Source: Cryptomeria japonica (Eukaryota > Streptophyta > Pinopsida > Cupressales > Cupressaceae). From it: a DNA stretch of 64,000 nt. The notes below the pieces were generated by a model. It did not search any database and was not told the origin of the DNA. It saw nothing but the letters and a program-made list of their open reading frames with translations. A program made the translations under genes and the position numbers. Location: positions 647,654,920-647,718,919 of the forward strand of contig NC_081405.1 in NCBI RefSeq assembly GCF_030272615.1, written 5' to 3'. Of the stretch, positions 23,434 through 36,848 are shown one piece after another. Positions within the stretch are counted from its first letter, which is position 1, and every line of letters begins with the position of its first letter.

Positions 23434-25356
23434 ATGGGGGATAACAATGAAAACACTAACCAACCACAAATGCAACAACCAAACCCTCATTTACCAAACC
23501 CCCCTTCAATTCAAGATTTGATTGCACAAAATTTGAATGAATTGAGGGGGATTGCAAAAGTATATTGTAGGATCCCTCGTCTAAACCCAATGTTTGATCC
23601 TCTCACATCGATCATAAAAAGTATGGAAACCATGACTAAGGAGCACGATGCTGCCCTTTTGTGGTGAGAGTCTATGAAGGAAAAATATGTAGATGGCTTG
23701 TCATATAAGGATATCAAGGATCTTGAGATATCCAAAGCCGAAATCGCCTCATTGTTTGTTGATCCCCGTATTGGTCAGCCCGTAGATCCCCAAAAAATAA
23801 AACTTTCTATTAAATGGTGCACAAATGATGGGATTGTGAAATTTTTTTGGGATCGTTGGTAGATGGTTTTTGACAAACCACCCAACAACAATCTTGATAT
23901 CCCCTTTTATTTCATAAAAAAATTGTATGCTGAGTTTGTTTTACACAAACATGTGAAGTACTTTGACATCCAACCTTTCCGGGGTGTAGGTTTAGGTATG
24001 CCCCAAAATAGACCTAGGGCAGTCAGAGTAGTCTAGGGCCCATATGTCCCCCCTCCTCTTGTTGATCCCCCACCTACAGTTCAGCATCCTAATAGCATTT
24101 GTGAGGCAGCTTCATGGACCATATCGGCTATTCACTCATTGAGTAGCCTTTTGGTTTCTCAGGCTACGTCAGTAGCTCAACCTACTCTTGATGGTAGTGG
24201 TGCATCTGATGCCGGTGACATGTCATCCTTGCCTCCACACATATGCGTGCCCCATAGTTGTGTCATGTGTGGGCATGTATGCCTGGGTCCAGTTGGACAG
24301 CTAGTTGATCCTCTTGTGGATAGTGCAAATTATGAGGTGCATGAGATGCATGATGCACCAGATGTTATTACACAGACTAGAGGATACCCTGGGGAGTCCT
24401 CACATGCTAGAGGCAAGGAGGCACCATCATCATACATTGATGATGTAGTGGTAAGATTTGTATTTTCATAGTTCATGTTATATTTTAATTAAATATTTAT
24501 AAATTAGATAATATTAAGTACTAATTTTTATTTACATGGTCTATTTAATAGTTGATGACCGAGGATGAGTTGAGATAGATTCAGGAGGGCACCTTGTCGG
24601 CCATTTCATTTGGCCTTGATAGCTTGACGATACATATATTATTGCACCTAGTCGTTTGTATTTTATTGTACATACATGCTCATCATTTATATTGGCATTA
24701 ATTAGATTATGTAGTAACTTGAATGTATATCTTATTTTACTCTTGAAGGGCACAAGTAGCACAAGTGTGGGGTAGTGTGATTTAGGATCTGGTAGTGCAG
24801 TTGGAGATAAGGGAAAGGTAATTGAATGCAAATATGATTGAATGAATAGTTAAAATAACTTATAGTGATTATACATGTCTAGACATAGATTGATAGTTTC
24901 ATATACTTGTTGTGTATATATATAGAGAATTCTTGGCTTCACATCCTTGATGACTACACCCAGTATACTTGAAGAAGAAGAAGAAGAGATGCCTCGAGTA
25001 GATGTGTGTTACTTTTATTTTTTGATTAGTAGATATAATTTATTATTATCAGTGACAATTATATGCTAACTTGTATCAATATCATGTTTCTAAACATATG
25101 TAGGTTGTGTATGAAAAAATTCAAAACATACCTCCTCTACCGAAGACATACATCAAGAGTCCTGCAAAGCTGAAGAGAAAACATGGAGATGAGGTAAAAA
25201 TGAATAGTTCAATTATAGTTATTTTTATGTTAACTTTTTCAATGTGAATTATATAATATAACTAATATTAATCATGTTTTTTTTATTGTGTAGGATCCTT
25301 CAGAGCTGAGCAATGTGGCAGAGAGGATCGATTTTGATGATCTATCAGCAGCTTAG
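23434..25356 (+). pseudogene. ORF1-like gene of the transposon, function unknown
   Basis: From ATG 23434 a single frame stays readable for about 1 kb: MGDNNENTNQPQMQQPNPHL at the start (Asn/Gln/Pro-rich), a middle with charged helical character (YVDGLSYKDIKDLEISKAEI), then a Pro-rich and Cys/His-containing stretch (ICVPHSCVMCGHVC near 24240). Three stops interrupt this frame (near 23665, 23860 and 24034). Each replaces a codon one C-to-T/G-to-A step away. A GT donor follows at about 24450. Possible small exons follow near 24553, 24750, 24930, 25105-25195 (lysine-rich) and 25294-25356, each followed by a plausible splice site, with a final TAG at 25354-25356. I do not recognise the family. Its place beside the transposase suggests a DNA-binding or accessory protein, which is inference only. 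Confidence 0.55.
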
Positions 25357-25609
25357 GATTTTATAGATAGTTTTGTGATGCTTACATGTCTAGTTGGCAT
25401 GTATATTTTGTATATGGACATACATTCACATATTTAGACATACATTTTGTTTCAGTTGGCGTTTATGCCATATTTGTGTATGGACATACATTTGTAATCA
25501 TTTGACATTTTTATATATACAGAAGTTGATATTCGATCATATAAATTGTTGCTCATCTATGCGTGGTGTTATCATGGAAATCTTTAATCTTCATTCTAAT
25601 AATTAACAA

Positions 25610-25858
25610 TGGTTGATAATGGCTATTTAATGAACAATACAATTCATTTCATTTCATCGTAAGTGTTGTTTTATAATGAACAATATAATTCATTTAATGA
25701 ACAATACAATACAATTCATTTAATGAAAAATACAATTTATGAACAATGCAATTCATTTAATCAACAATACAATACAATTCATTCAATGAACAATACAATT
25801 CATTTAATGAACAATACAATACAATTAATTTAACGAGAAATACTTGATACAATTCATT
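25610..25858. repeat. Short direct repeats (aacaatacaattcatttaatg)
   Basis: Roughly ten imperfect copies of a 20-35 bp word built around acaatacaattcatttaatgaa, directly upstream of the 360-bp array. Confidence 0.8.
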
Positions 25859-28110
25859 ATTACCCTACGCATGCTCCTATTTCACCCCTACACTCCATCG
25901 AACGCTCGGGGTCATACCCTACCGACGTCGTCCCTTAAGCACCCTAAGCGCTCAAAATCGTCAAACTTTGATAGGACCTAACTCAAAATCTGTTGCATCT
26001 GCGAATGATTTGTTTGAACCTATGGGGCCATGATAGGGGTCCCTACAAAAGCCTATCTCTATTTTTCAAGTTGCTCTATGGTTTTATTAGGGTAGCAATT
26101 TTTTGGTTGGCAAAAAAATCGTCAGTCTCACTCAATGGAATGTTGTCGTGTGGCCGATTTCTCATTCTGCTCATCGCGATGATGAACCGTCAAATCTGAC
26201 ATGTCCAGTTAGGCATTATTACCCTACACATGCTCCTATCCCCCCCCGCCCCCCCAACTCGATTGAACGCTCGGGGTCATACCCTATTGATGTCGTCCCT
26301 TGAGCACCCTAAGTGCTCAAAATTGTCAAAATTTGACGGGGCCTAACTCAGAATCCATGGTACTTGTGAATGATCCATTTGAACCTATGAGACTAGGAGA
26401 GGGGTCCCTACAAAAGCCTATCTCAGTTTTTCAAGTTGCCCTACCATTTTATTAGGGCAGCAATTTTTCGGTTGGCAAAAGAATCGTTAGTCTCACTCAA
26501 TGGAATGTTGTCGCGTGGCCGATTTCTCATTCTTCTCATCATGACGATGAACCGTCAGATCTAACATGTCCAGTTAGGGATTATTACCCTAGGCATGCTC
26601 CTATTTTGGGCCCCCACTTGATCAAACGCTCGGGGTCATACCCTATCGGCATCGTCCCTTGAGCGCCCTAAGTGCTCAAAATTGTCAAACTTTGATGGGA
26701 CCTAACTTGGAATCTGTGGCATCTGCAAATTATCCATTTGAACCTATAGGGCAATGAGAGGGGTCCCTACAAAAGCCTATCTCGATTTTTCAAGTTGTCC
26801 TACAGTACTATTAGGGCAGCAATTTTTCGGTTGGCGAAAAAATCGTCAGTCTCACTCAATGGAATGTTGTCACGTGGCTAATTTATCGTTCTTCTCATCA
26901 TGATGATGAACCGTCAGATCTGACATGTCCAGTTAGGCATTATTACCCTACACATGCTCCTATTTTTCACCTCCACTCGATCAAACGCTCGGGGTCATAC
27001 CCTACCGACGTTGTCCCTTGAGCGCCCTAAGTGCTCAAAATTATCAAGCTTTGATGGGACCTAACTTGGAATCTGTAGTACCTGCAAATGATCTATTTGA
27101 ACCTACAGGGCCACGAGAGGGGTCCCTACAAAATCTTATCTCGGTTTTTCAAGTTTCCCTATGGTTTTATTAGGGCATCAATTTTCCAGTGGCTGAAAAA
27201 ATCATCAATCTCACTTAATGGAATGTTGTCACATGGCCGATTTCTCATTCTGCTTGTCATGATGGTGAACCATCAGATCCAACATGTCCATTTAGGCATT
27301 ATTACCCTATGCATGCTTCTATTTTTCCCCCCACTCGATCGAATGCTCGGGGTCATACCCTATCGACATCGTCCCTTGAGTGCCCTAAGTGCTCAAAATT
27401 ATCAAACTTTGATGGGACCTAACTCACAATTTGTGGCACCTACGAACAATCCATTTGAACCTATGGGGCCATGAGAGGGGTCCCTACAAAAGCCTATCTC
27501 GGTTTTTCAAGTTTCCCTATGGTTTTATTAGGGCAGCAATTTTTCGGTTGGCGAAAAAATCGTCAGTCCCACTCAATGGAATGTTGTCGTGTGGCTGATT
27601 TATCGCTCTTCTCATTGCGATGATGAACCATCAGATCCAACATGTCTAGTTAGGCATTATTACCCTACACATGCTCCTATTTTTCCCACCCACTCGATCG
27701 AACGCTCGGGGTCATACCCTACCGGCATCATCCCTTGAGCGCCCTAAGTGCTCAAAATTGTCAAACTTTGATGGGCCCTAACTCAGAATCCGTGGCACCT
27801 GTGAATGATCCATTTGAACCTGCGGGGCTAGGAGAGGGTCCCTACAAAAGCTATCTTGGTTTTTCAAGTTTCCCTATGGTTTTATTAGGGCAGAAATTTT
27901 TTGGTTGGCAAAAAAAATGTCAGTCTCACTCAATGGAATGTTGTCACATGGCCGATTTCTCATTTTGCTCATCACAATGATGAACCGTCGGCTCTGACAT
28001 GTCTAGTTAGGCATTATTACCCTATGCATGGTCCTATTTTTCCCCCCCACTCGATTGAACGCTCAGGGTCATACCCTACAGGCATCGTCCCTTGAGCACT
28101 AAAATTATAT
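25859..28110. repeat. 360-bp tandem repeat array, about 6.2 copies
   Basis: The landmark attaccct...catgctcctat recurs at 25859, 26218, 26583, 26942, 27301, 27659 and 28016, giving periods of 357-365 bp. Each unit includes cgctcggggtcataccct, ccttgagcgccctaagtgctcaaaatt, aggggtccctacaaaagcctatct and cagtctcactcaatggaatgt. Open frames across the array repeat with it and are not separate genes. The array sits between the ORF1-like gene and the 3' end of the transposase-like gene and is unrelated in sequence to the 20-bp satellite. Confidence 0.93.
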
Positions 28111-29205
28111 ATAAACAAGCATTACACTGTAGACACATAATGATCATGAATATTTCCATGTATTGTATACACATAATTACCATTACACTTGCATGTGACA
28201 TCAATGAAGGGATATGCAAACATGATTTTTTTTTCATTATCAATACAACTACACCAATGTACTCATGTATAGATACATGGACATTATCATCAATATAACT
28301 AAACCAATTTGCTCATGGACATTGTATATCATCATAACAATGTTACATCAATTCACATCGATATACAAATACAACATCCCACTTCATCTGCATCAGACAT
28401 CCTCATGTCTTAAGAGAAAAGCTTGTGTACAACAATGCCTATATATAAAGGAAGACCAAAATAAGTAACCTTTTTATGTGGAATGAATGTGCTACAAGAA
28501 ACAAATTATAACACTTAATACAAATTAGTTTGGTGAATTATAAATAGATCATTTCAAACATTTTTAAGACACACAAGATTGTATAATTATGAAACTTACC
28601 AATTTCTTTGCAAAGTATACAAGCATAACTTTGAAGAAAGACGCATGTTGATTAAAGCCCTTCTCATTGCATTTCTCTACATGGTTGAAGATGATGGTAG
28701 ATATGGTCATTTCTAAATAGCAATACATTCACTTGACTTAATGTTTATGCACAAAATTTTATCTCATTAATGCACAAAAGAATATGTACCATCACCAAGA
28801 GAGGGTCTTGTCAACAGTGAATGATCTAGCATGAACTTGTATATCATCAAAAATCATAATGTGATGTACTATTGTATATCATCAATAAAGACCTGCATGA
28901 GCATAAAGCTTTTGCAATAATTATATCATCAAAAATTGTCAGATAGTGTTCTCTAATAACAAAAATTGTAAATCTCATCAAATGCATGATAATAAGTCGT
29001 GTTGCAAAAATACGTCCCTTCCGATTATATCGTGTACCTGCTATGTGCATGCAAAAACCGTGTTGCCAAAAAAAATGATCATCAATAGACCTGCATTTTC
29101 AACACATCCTTAATATAAGCGTAACAAACTTGATCATTAAGGTTTAATGATCATTGTTCAAAATGAAATGCATGATAAAAAAAAAAAGGCACCATTAAAG
29201 ACCTA
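28111..29205. other. Noncoding spacer downstream of the transposase-like gene
   Basis: AT-rich sequence with recurring tatcatcaa words. No coding motif is visible. It would hold the 3' UTR of the minus-strand transposase-like gene. Confidence 0.5.
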
Positions 29206-32116
29206 CTACTCAAGTGTTCTTGAAGGGTCATCTCTTTGTTTAAGAGTATCCGGTATTGCTTCATGATCAATAGTAGTCATTGTCCATAGCTCTTTGGTCT
29301 TTGGTTTTGCTTGATGCTTCAACAACTTGACATTTGTAGCTATAATAAGGTGTGAATACATTATAATGGTTTTGTGTCTCTCATAGTCTTCAAATGCAGG
29401 TATACCATTCTTTCTAACCACGTATGTTCGCAACCAAGTTCCCACAATAACAACTGAACCTGTAGGATATGTGAACCCATCATCACTTGTGACTGGTTGT
29501 GTTAGCTTTTGTTTTCCCTGTACACATCATGCCAACCAATATGTTGATCTCTCTTCATTCCCTTGCGGTGCAACAATTGCAAAAACATGTCCTGGCTGTA
29601 CAAGATCTGATAGACGATCATACTCAAGTGAACTTTCCATGTCATCATTTGACAAGGATATTGTTTGAGATAAAGGAGTTAGATAGTGGGGAACCCACGT
29701 ATCAACCCACTCAATTGACTCGCACTAATCCCAATCATGCTGAACACAAATCTAACAAAAACAAGACAACACTCATGTCCACATAGTCCATGTACTTGCA
29801 TCTGATCTGAGAAATGAATGCATCTTTGAAGAATCTTTAATTGTTTGACAATCCAATCTATCTCCCACTCTTCCCTCATCAACCAACCAAAAGAATCTTC
29901 TCACTGCTAAATCAAGAGCACCTCCATGTGACAATGTTGAACTACACCAATCAACAATAGAACATCCATCATAGAAATTTGCACCTGAAATCCTCAATTT
30001 CTCCTTAACTAGAGCTCTCTTCAAACATGCACCTGCTCCATCATGCTCTCCCTTCCCATGCCCTGCCTCAAAAAAACACCAAATATGAGGTATATGCCTC
30101 TCCACATGTATTCTACTCAACCAATAAAATATACGGGCATTCTTGAATTGACCCGTACAGTTATCTGACCATATTATATGTCGGTCAATTGCAATATCTT
30201 TCTCATGCAAGAACTCAAAAGAAATTCTTGAAAGAATGTTGCACATACTCAGAGGAGTGTGATCTATCACCACTCATATATAAATGATACTCCCTAATTA
30301 TCTTCCTATCCTCTTCTATACTATCAGGAGCATGTCTATATGTAATGTGAACAAAAATAGCAATCTGGACTAAATTGTAGTACTAAGACTGTACCTCATT
30401 CTGTGGTTGCAATGTATAGTTCTCTGCAAAATCAACCACCGATACAATAGTGCCAATCGGGAAAGAGTTCTGACACATCTTGAACTATTGATCCAACCAC
30501 TGAGACCTATGGGTGTGCCTTGCATACTTGTAGAAAACATTTTCCTTAAAATCCAAAATAAAATCAGCAATACTCACTTCTCTTGAGACTAATTCGCATC
30601 TAGAACCTTCACCTCCACTCTTCAAAGTATATTTCACTATCTCGTATCTTTTTTTCTCAACATAATTATTTCCAAACTCGTGTTCGCTGCCCTCATGAAA
30701 ACATGAAACAAACTTTGACAACCCACCGCATTCTGAGAACTTCTCATTCAAACAATCATTTCTATAAAAATAGCAGCCATCATCTCTAGGGCATAAAAAT
30801 AGATCTTGCAAGTCTCTTGATGATCTCGGAAATAGAATTGCACCACACTCCTACAACATCTCATTAGTATGCATCATAGAACAAATATGACATAAAAGTT
30901 CATGGTACATTGAAAACTCCACATGGTACTTGCAACAACAGGTATTGCGAATCTTAAGAGGAACACAATAAAATGGTTTCAAAGATTCAAAGGCCCTTTG
31001 TGATATTTGCAAAGTTTGATGTAATTCACAAAAAAATTTGTACAACATTGTTTGGCTTGATTCCAAGAAATTTTTAGGATGTGGTGTGCAGTCTCGGTTG
31101 TCGATTCTTAATTTCAAAACATCCTTTACATTGGGCAACGCTCTAGAATTAGAGTGCCAAAATTGTTGAATCTCTTCCTTCACATTGTCAGTCAACTTTC
31201 TATCCACACGTGGAAGCCTCCCACCAAATGCCCATGTATCTTTTTGAAGTGGATCGTCAAGTCTTTGTCTTTGTGCAAGTGCTCTATCCAAAGTTTTACG
31301 ATTTATGTTAAAATCAACACAAGTTTGTCTCATTTAATGAGCCTTCCTCAATTGACGGCTTACTAAGGAGGTTGTAATCACTCTTAAAGTGGCTCTCTTA
31401 TCTCTTTCTTTGGTATTCTTTCCAATAGAATTGAGAGGGTCAAATAGATTTTTTGCAATAATAGAATTTCTTTCCATCTTCTTGTTCATACGAATCTTCA
31501 ATTTGTTTAGCAATGGTCTCATCTATATCATCTTTAGCAATTGAACAAAGAGTTGGCATTGCTTGGTCAATGTCTTATTGCTAAAATTTTGGTTGAAAAG
31601 TTGTGTAGCCCATAACCAAACAGTTCTTGTTGACCTCTTGCCTTCAAGATTCGCAATAATGTTCTCATCAATTTCAAATAACCATTTTGGGGATCTTGAA
31701 GGTCTTGGATTTGGAATTTGTCTTTCATCCATGAGAGGGTCTTCATTTCTAAAGTAATTAGGTGTTACATATGGTTCACTTGCTTGAGCAATTCCACCTT
31801 CAACGTTAAATTTTTCCACATTTTCACCTCCTATGTCAAAATTTTCCACATGTTGAGCATTTTCATTATCACTTTCAACATTTTCAAAATTTTCAATATT
31901 TTCACTTTCAAAATCTACATTTTCATTTTCAATAACTTGTGGCACATAATTAAATTCAATTTACTTTTCAGTTGAAGTAACATTAGCAATATTTAACATA
32001 CCTTGTCTTCTCCTCCTATGACATTCTTTGTCTCTTTCTCTATACACTTCAATTTGGTCATTTGAAAGTTTTCTTTTGCGTTTAGACTTCCGATGACTAC
32101 TACTCCCCGTTTCCAT
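29206..32116 (-). pseudogene. Transposase-like gene (RNase H-fold type), broken
   Basis: The ATG at 32116 opens a basic N-terminus (HRKSKRKRKLSND), followed by an Asn/Glu-rich low-complexity stretch. About 970 codons can be followed to 29206. The core has motifs VVDFAENYT (Asp near 30433), WSDNCTGQFKN (Asp near 30164) and EAGHGKGEHDGAGACLKR (about 30065-30010), spaced about 90 and 40 residues apart as in DDE/D nucleases. A Cys/His-containing segment (CCCKYH near 30930 and C..C pairs near 30790-30700) precedes them. The C-terminus has DLVQPGHVFAIVAPQGNEE and a GTWLRTYVV piece. I know these signatures only from uncharacterised eukaryotic proteins. Damage: about ten nonsense codons, nearly all at positions one transition from Gln, Arg or Trp, and one frameshift near 30190. 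A compensated shift near 31530-31450 is possible. No intron is needed. Confidence 0.7.
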
Positions 32117-32318
32117 CCACACATATGCTCCTTAGTGCTTGAAAATGTAAGTTTTCACTTTAAGAATTTCCCAAAAGCACAAATTTGTCTCTAGTTGTCT
32201 GAAAACCCATGATCCTCGATAGAAAATAGAATATGCAGACTGTGGGTGTTGGAATCTATAGAATGGCCCACAAACCCTTTTCTTCTTGGTTTTTTGTACT
32301 AAATCTGATTTTATCAAA
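32117..32318. other. 5' flank of the transposase-like gene
   Basis: A 200-bp region between the start codon and the left inverted arm; the promoter should lie here or in the arm. No convincing TATA box was identified. Confidence 0.35.
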
Positions 32319-32463
32319 TATCCGATAAAATCAGATGATTTTAGTACAAAAATTTGTGGTCCCCAAAAAATTTCCTGTTGCTGCCATTTATTTAGTAAAC
32401 TGCCACATGGTAGAAATATGATATTCGATTAAATTGGATATCAGATTTTATTAGTCATATTTT

Positions 32464-32470
<7 letters not shown>
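32319..32470 (+). repeat. Left inverted arm flanking the satellite
   Basis: The reverse complement of this segment matches 36905-37040. A stretch of 27 bases is perfect (32384-32410 against 36964-36990), and the rest is about 85-90% similar by eye. It contains GATATC-type words and ends in the GA run. Confidence 0.88.
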
Positions 32471-32496
<26 letters not shown>

Positions 32497-32529
32497 GAGA
32501 GAGGAGGAGAGGGAGGGAGAGAGAGAGAC
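32463..32529. repeat. (GA)n tract at left edge of satellite
   Basis: Near-pure GA dinucleotides with a few GG interruptions, mirrored by the CT tract at 36797-36911. Confidence 0.95.
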
Positions 32530-35500
32530 CCCTATGGACACCATCTTACCCCTATGGATACCATATGACCCCTAATGACATGATTTGGTGTCTTAAGGGG
32601 TCCTATGGTGTCGTTAGGGGTCATATGGTGTCCATAGGGGTCATATGGTGTCTTGGGACACCATAGGACCTCTTAGGACACAATATGACCCCTTAGGACA
32701 CAATATGACCCAAAGCGACCCAATATGGTGTCATTAGGGGTCATATGGTGTCCTAAGAGGTCATAAGGGTTCATGGGACACCATATGACCCCTTAGGACA
32801 CCATATGACACCAGAGGACCCCTTAAGACACCAAATTGTGTCATTAGGGGTCAAATTGTGTCCTAAGGGGTTGTAAGACACAATATGACCCCTAACAACA
32901 TGATTTGGTGTCTTAAGGGGTCGTATGTTGCCGATAGGGGTCATATGGTGTCCTAAGGAGTCATATGGTGTCCCATGAACCGTTATGACCTCTTAGGACA
33001 CCATATGACCCCTAATGACACCATATTGGGTGGCTTTAGGTCATATTGTGTCCTAAGGGGTCCTATGGTGTCCCAAGACACCATATGACCCCTATGGACA
33101 CCATATGACCCCTAACAACACCATAGGACCCCTTAAGGCACCAACCATGTCATTAGGGGTCATATGGTGTCCTAAGGGTTCATATGGTGTCCAGTGAACC
33201 CTTATGACCTCTTCAGACACCATATGACCCCTAATGACACCATATTGGGTCACTTTGGGTCATATTGTGTCCTAAGAGGTCATATTGTGTCTTAAGAGGT
33301 CCTATGGTGTCCCAAAACACCATATGACCCCTAACGATACCATAGGACCCCTTAAGACATTAAATCATGTTGTTAGGGGTCATATTGTGTCTTACAACCC
33401 CTTAGGACACAATATGACACCTAACGACACAATTTGGTGTCTTAAGGGGTCTTATAGTGTCACAAGACACCATATGACCCCTATGGACACCATATGACCC
33501 CTAATGACACCATAGAACCCCTTAAGACACCAAATCATGTTGTTAGAGGTCATATTGTGTCTTACGACCCCTTAGGACACAATATGACCTCTAACGACAC
33601 AATTTGGTGTCTTAAGTTGTCCTATGGTGTCACAAGACACCATAAGACCCCTATGGACACCATATGACCCCTAACAACACCATAGGACCCCTTAAGACAC
33701 CAAATTGTATCGTTAGGGGTCATATGGTGTCCTAAGGGGTCATATGGTGTCCCATGAACCTTTAATGACCTCTTAGGACACAATATGACCCCTAATGACA
33801 CCATATTGGGTCACTTTGGGTCATATTGTGTCCTAAGGGGTCCTATGGCGTCCCAAGACACCATATGACCCCTATCGACACCATATGACCCCTAACAACA
33901 CCATAGGACCCCTTAAGACACCAAATCATGTAGTTAGGGGTCATATGGTGTCCTAAGGGGTCATATGGTGTCCCATGAACCCTTATGACCTCTTAGGACA
34001 CCATATGACCCCTAATGACACCATATTGGCTTGTTTGGGTCATATTGTGTCCTAAGGGGTCCTATGGTGTCCCAAGACACCATATGACCCCTGTGGACAC
34101 CATATAACCCCTAATGACACCATAGAACCCCTTAAGACACCAAATCATGTCGTTAGGGGTCATATTGTGTCTTGCGACCCCTTACGACACAATATGACCC
34201 CTAACGACACAATTTGGTGTCCTAAGGGGTCCTATGGTGTCACAAGACACCATATAACCCCTATGGACACCATATGACCCCTAATGAAACCATAGGAGCC
34301 CTTAAGAAACCAAATCATGTTGTTAAAGGTCATATTGTGTCTTACGACCCCTTAGGACACAATATGACCTCTAACAACACAATTTGTTGTCTTAAGGGGT
34401 CTTATGGTGTCATAAGATACCATAAGACCCCTATGGACACCATATGACCCCTAACGACACAATAGGACCCCTTAAGGCACCAAATTGTGTCGGCAGGGGT
34501 CATATGGTGTCCTAAGGGGTCATATGGAGTCCCATGAACCTTTATGACCTCTTAGGACACAATATGACCCCTAATGACACCATATTGGGTCGCTTTGGGT
34601 CATATTGTGTCCTAAGGGGTCATATTGTGTCCTAAGGGGTCTTATGGTGTCCCAAGACACCATATGACCCCTATAGACACCATATGACCCCTAACAACAC
34701 CATAGGACCCCTTAAGACACCAAATCATATAGTTAGGGGTCATATGGTGTCCTAAGGGGTCATATGGTGTCCCATGAACCCTTATGACCTCTTAGGACAC
34801 CATATGACCCCTAATGACACCATATTGGGTTGTTTGGGTCATATTGTGTCCTAAGGGGTCATATTGTGTCCTAAGGGGTCCTATGGTCTCCCAAGACACC
34901 ATACAACCCTTGTGGACACCATATAACCCCTAACGACACCATAGGACCCCTTAAGACACCAAATCATGTCGTTAGGGGTCATATTGTGTCTTACAACCCC
35001 TTACGACACAATATGACCCCTAACGACATAATTTGGTGTCCTAAGGGGTCCTATGGTGTCACAAGACACCATATGACCCCTATGGACACCATATGACCTC
35101 TAACAACACCATAGGACCCCTAACAACACCATAGGACCCCTTAAGACACCAAATCATGTTGTTAGAGGTTATATTGTGTCTTATGACCCCTTAGAACATA
35201 ATATGACCCCTAACAATACAATTTGGTGTCTTAAGAGGTCCAATGGTGTCACAAGACACCATATGACCCCTATGAACACCATACGACCCCTAACGACACC
35301 ATAGGACCCCTTAAGACACCAAATCATGTTGTTAGGGATCATATGGTGTCCTAAGGGGTCATATGGTGTCCCATGAACCATTATAACCTCTTAGGACACC
35401 ATACGTCCCCAAATGACACCATATTGGGTCGCTTTGGGTCATATTGTGTCCTAGTGGGTCATATTGTGTCCTAAGGGGTCCTATGGTGTCCCAAGACACC

Positions 35501-36793
35501 ATATGACTGCTATGGACACTATATGACCCCTAACGACAACGTAGAACCCCTTAAGACACCAAATCATGTCGTTAGGGGTCATATTGTGTCTCACGACCCC
35601 TTAGGACACAATATGACCCCTAACGACATAATTTGGTGTCTTAAGGGGTCCTATGGTGTCATTAGGGGTCATATGGTGACACCATATGACCCCTATGGAC
35701 ACCATATGACCCCTAACGAAACCATAGGACCCCTTAAGACACCAAATTGTGTCGTTAGGGGTCATATTGTGTCTTACAACCCCTTAGGACACAATATGAC
35801 CCTTAACGACACAATTTGGTGTCTTAAGGGGTCCTATGGTGTCACAAGACACCATATGACACCTATGGACACCATATGACCCCTAATGACACCATAGGAG
35901 CCCTTAAGACACCAAATCATGTAATTAGGGGTCATATGGTGTCCCATGAACCCTTATGACCTCTTAGGACACCAATTGACCCCTAATGACACCATATTGG
36001 GTCGCTTTGGGTCATATTGTGTCCTAAGGGGTCCTATCATGTCACAAGACACCATATTTCCCCTATGGATACCATATGACCCCTAAAAACACCATAGGAC
36101 CCCTTAAGACACCAAATCATGTCATTAGGGGTCATATTGTGTATTACGGGGTCGTTGGATACAATATGACCCTAAACGACATGATTTGGTGTCTTAAGGG
36201 GTCCTATGGTGTCTTTAGGGGTCATATGGCATCCATAGGGGTCATATGGTGTCATGGGACACCATAGGACCCCTTAAGAAACCAAATCATGTTGTTAGGG
36301 GTCATATTGTGTCTTACAAGGTCATAGGACACAATATTGGGACACCATATGACCCCTTAGGACACCATGTGACCCCTAACGACATGATTTGGTGTCTTAA
36401 GGGGTCCTATGTTGTCCATAGGGGTCATATGGTGTCTTATGTGACCTCTAACGACATGATTTGGTGTCTTAAGGCATGCTATGTTGTCCATAGGGATCAT
36501 ATGGTGTCTTAAGACACCATATGACCCCTATGGACAACATAGGACCCCTTAAGACACCAAATCATGTTGTTAGGGGTCACATGCTGTCCTAAGGGGTCAT
36601 AGGCCACAATATGACCCCTTAGGACACAATATGACCCAAAGCGACCCTATATGGTGTCATTAGGGGTCATATGGTGTCTTAAGAAGTCATAAGGGTTCAT
36701 GGGACACCATATGACCCCTAACGACATGATTTGGTATCTTAAGGGGTCCTATGGTGTCCCAAGATACCATATGACCGCTAATGACACCATAGG

Positions 36794-36796
<3 letters not shown>
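32530..36796. repeat. 20-bp satellite array (copy B) with higher-order structure
   Basis: Same family as 1-3540: words such as ggacaccatatgacccctaa and their complements in mixed orientation. The landmark cccatgaacc followed by cttatgacctcttagg occurs at 32972, 33191, 33751, 33972, 34531, 34771, 35370 and 35943. Alternating steps of about 220 and 560 bp give a higher-order repeat of about 780 bp for at least three rounds. In this copy 'atgacccctaacgacacc' variants predominate, unlike 'atgaccccttaggacacc' in copy A. Open frames up to about 118 codons across it are repeat artefacts. Confidence 0.93.

Positions 36797-36848
<52 letters not shown>

Noticed and set aside
25859-28110. Regularly spaced repeats that could suggest a CRISPR or rDNA-type array
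   Set aside because: The 360-bp units are directly adjacent without spacers, no cas genes exist, and the sequence is not rRNA-like. The setting is a plant transposon.
29206-32116. Reading the transposase-like gene as a host gene with introns
   Set aside because: The segments are collinear in one frame with nonsense codons rather than splice borders, and the locus lies inside terminal inverted repeats.
33285-36512. Chain of repetitive open frames (up to 118 codons) that read like a repeat protein
   Set aside because: They follow the 20-bp satellite, exist in several frames and on both strands, and have no conserved start or domain.
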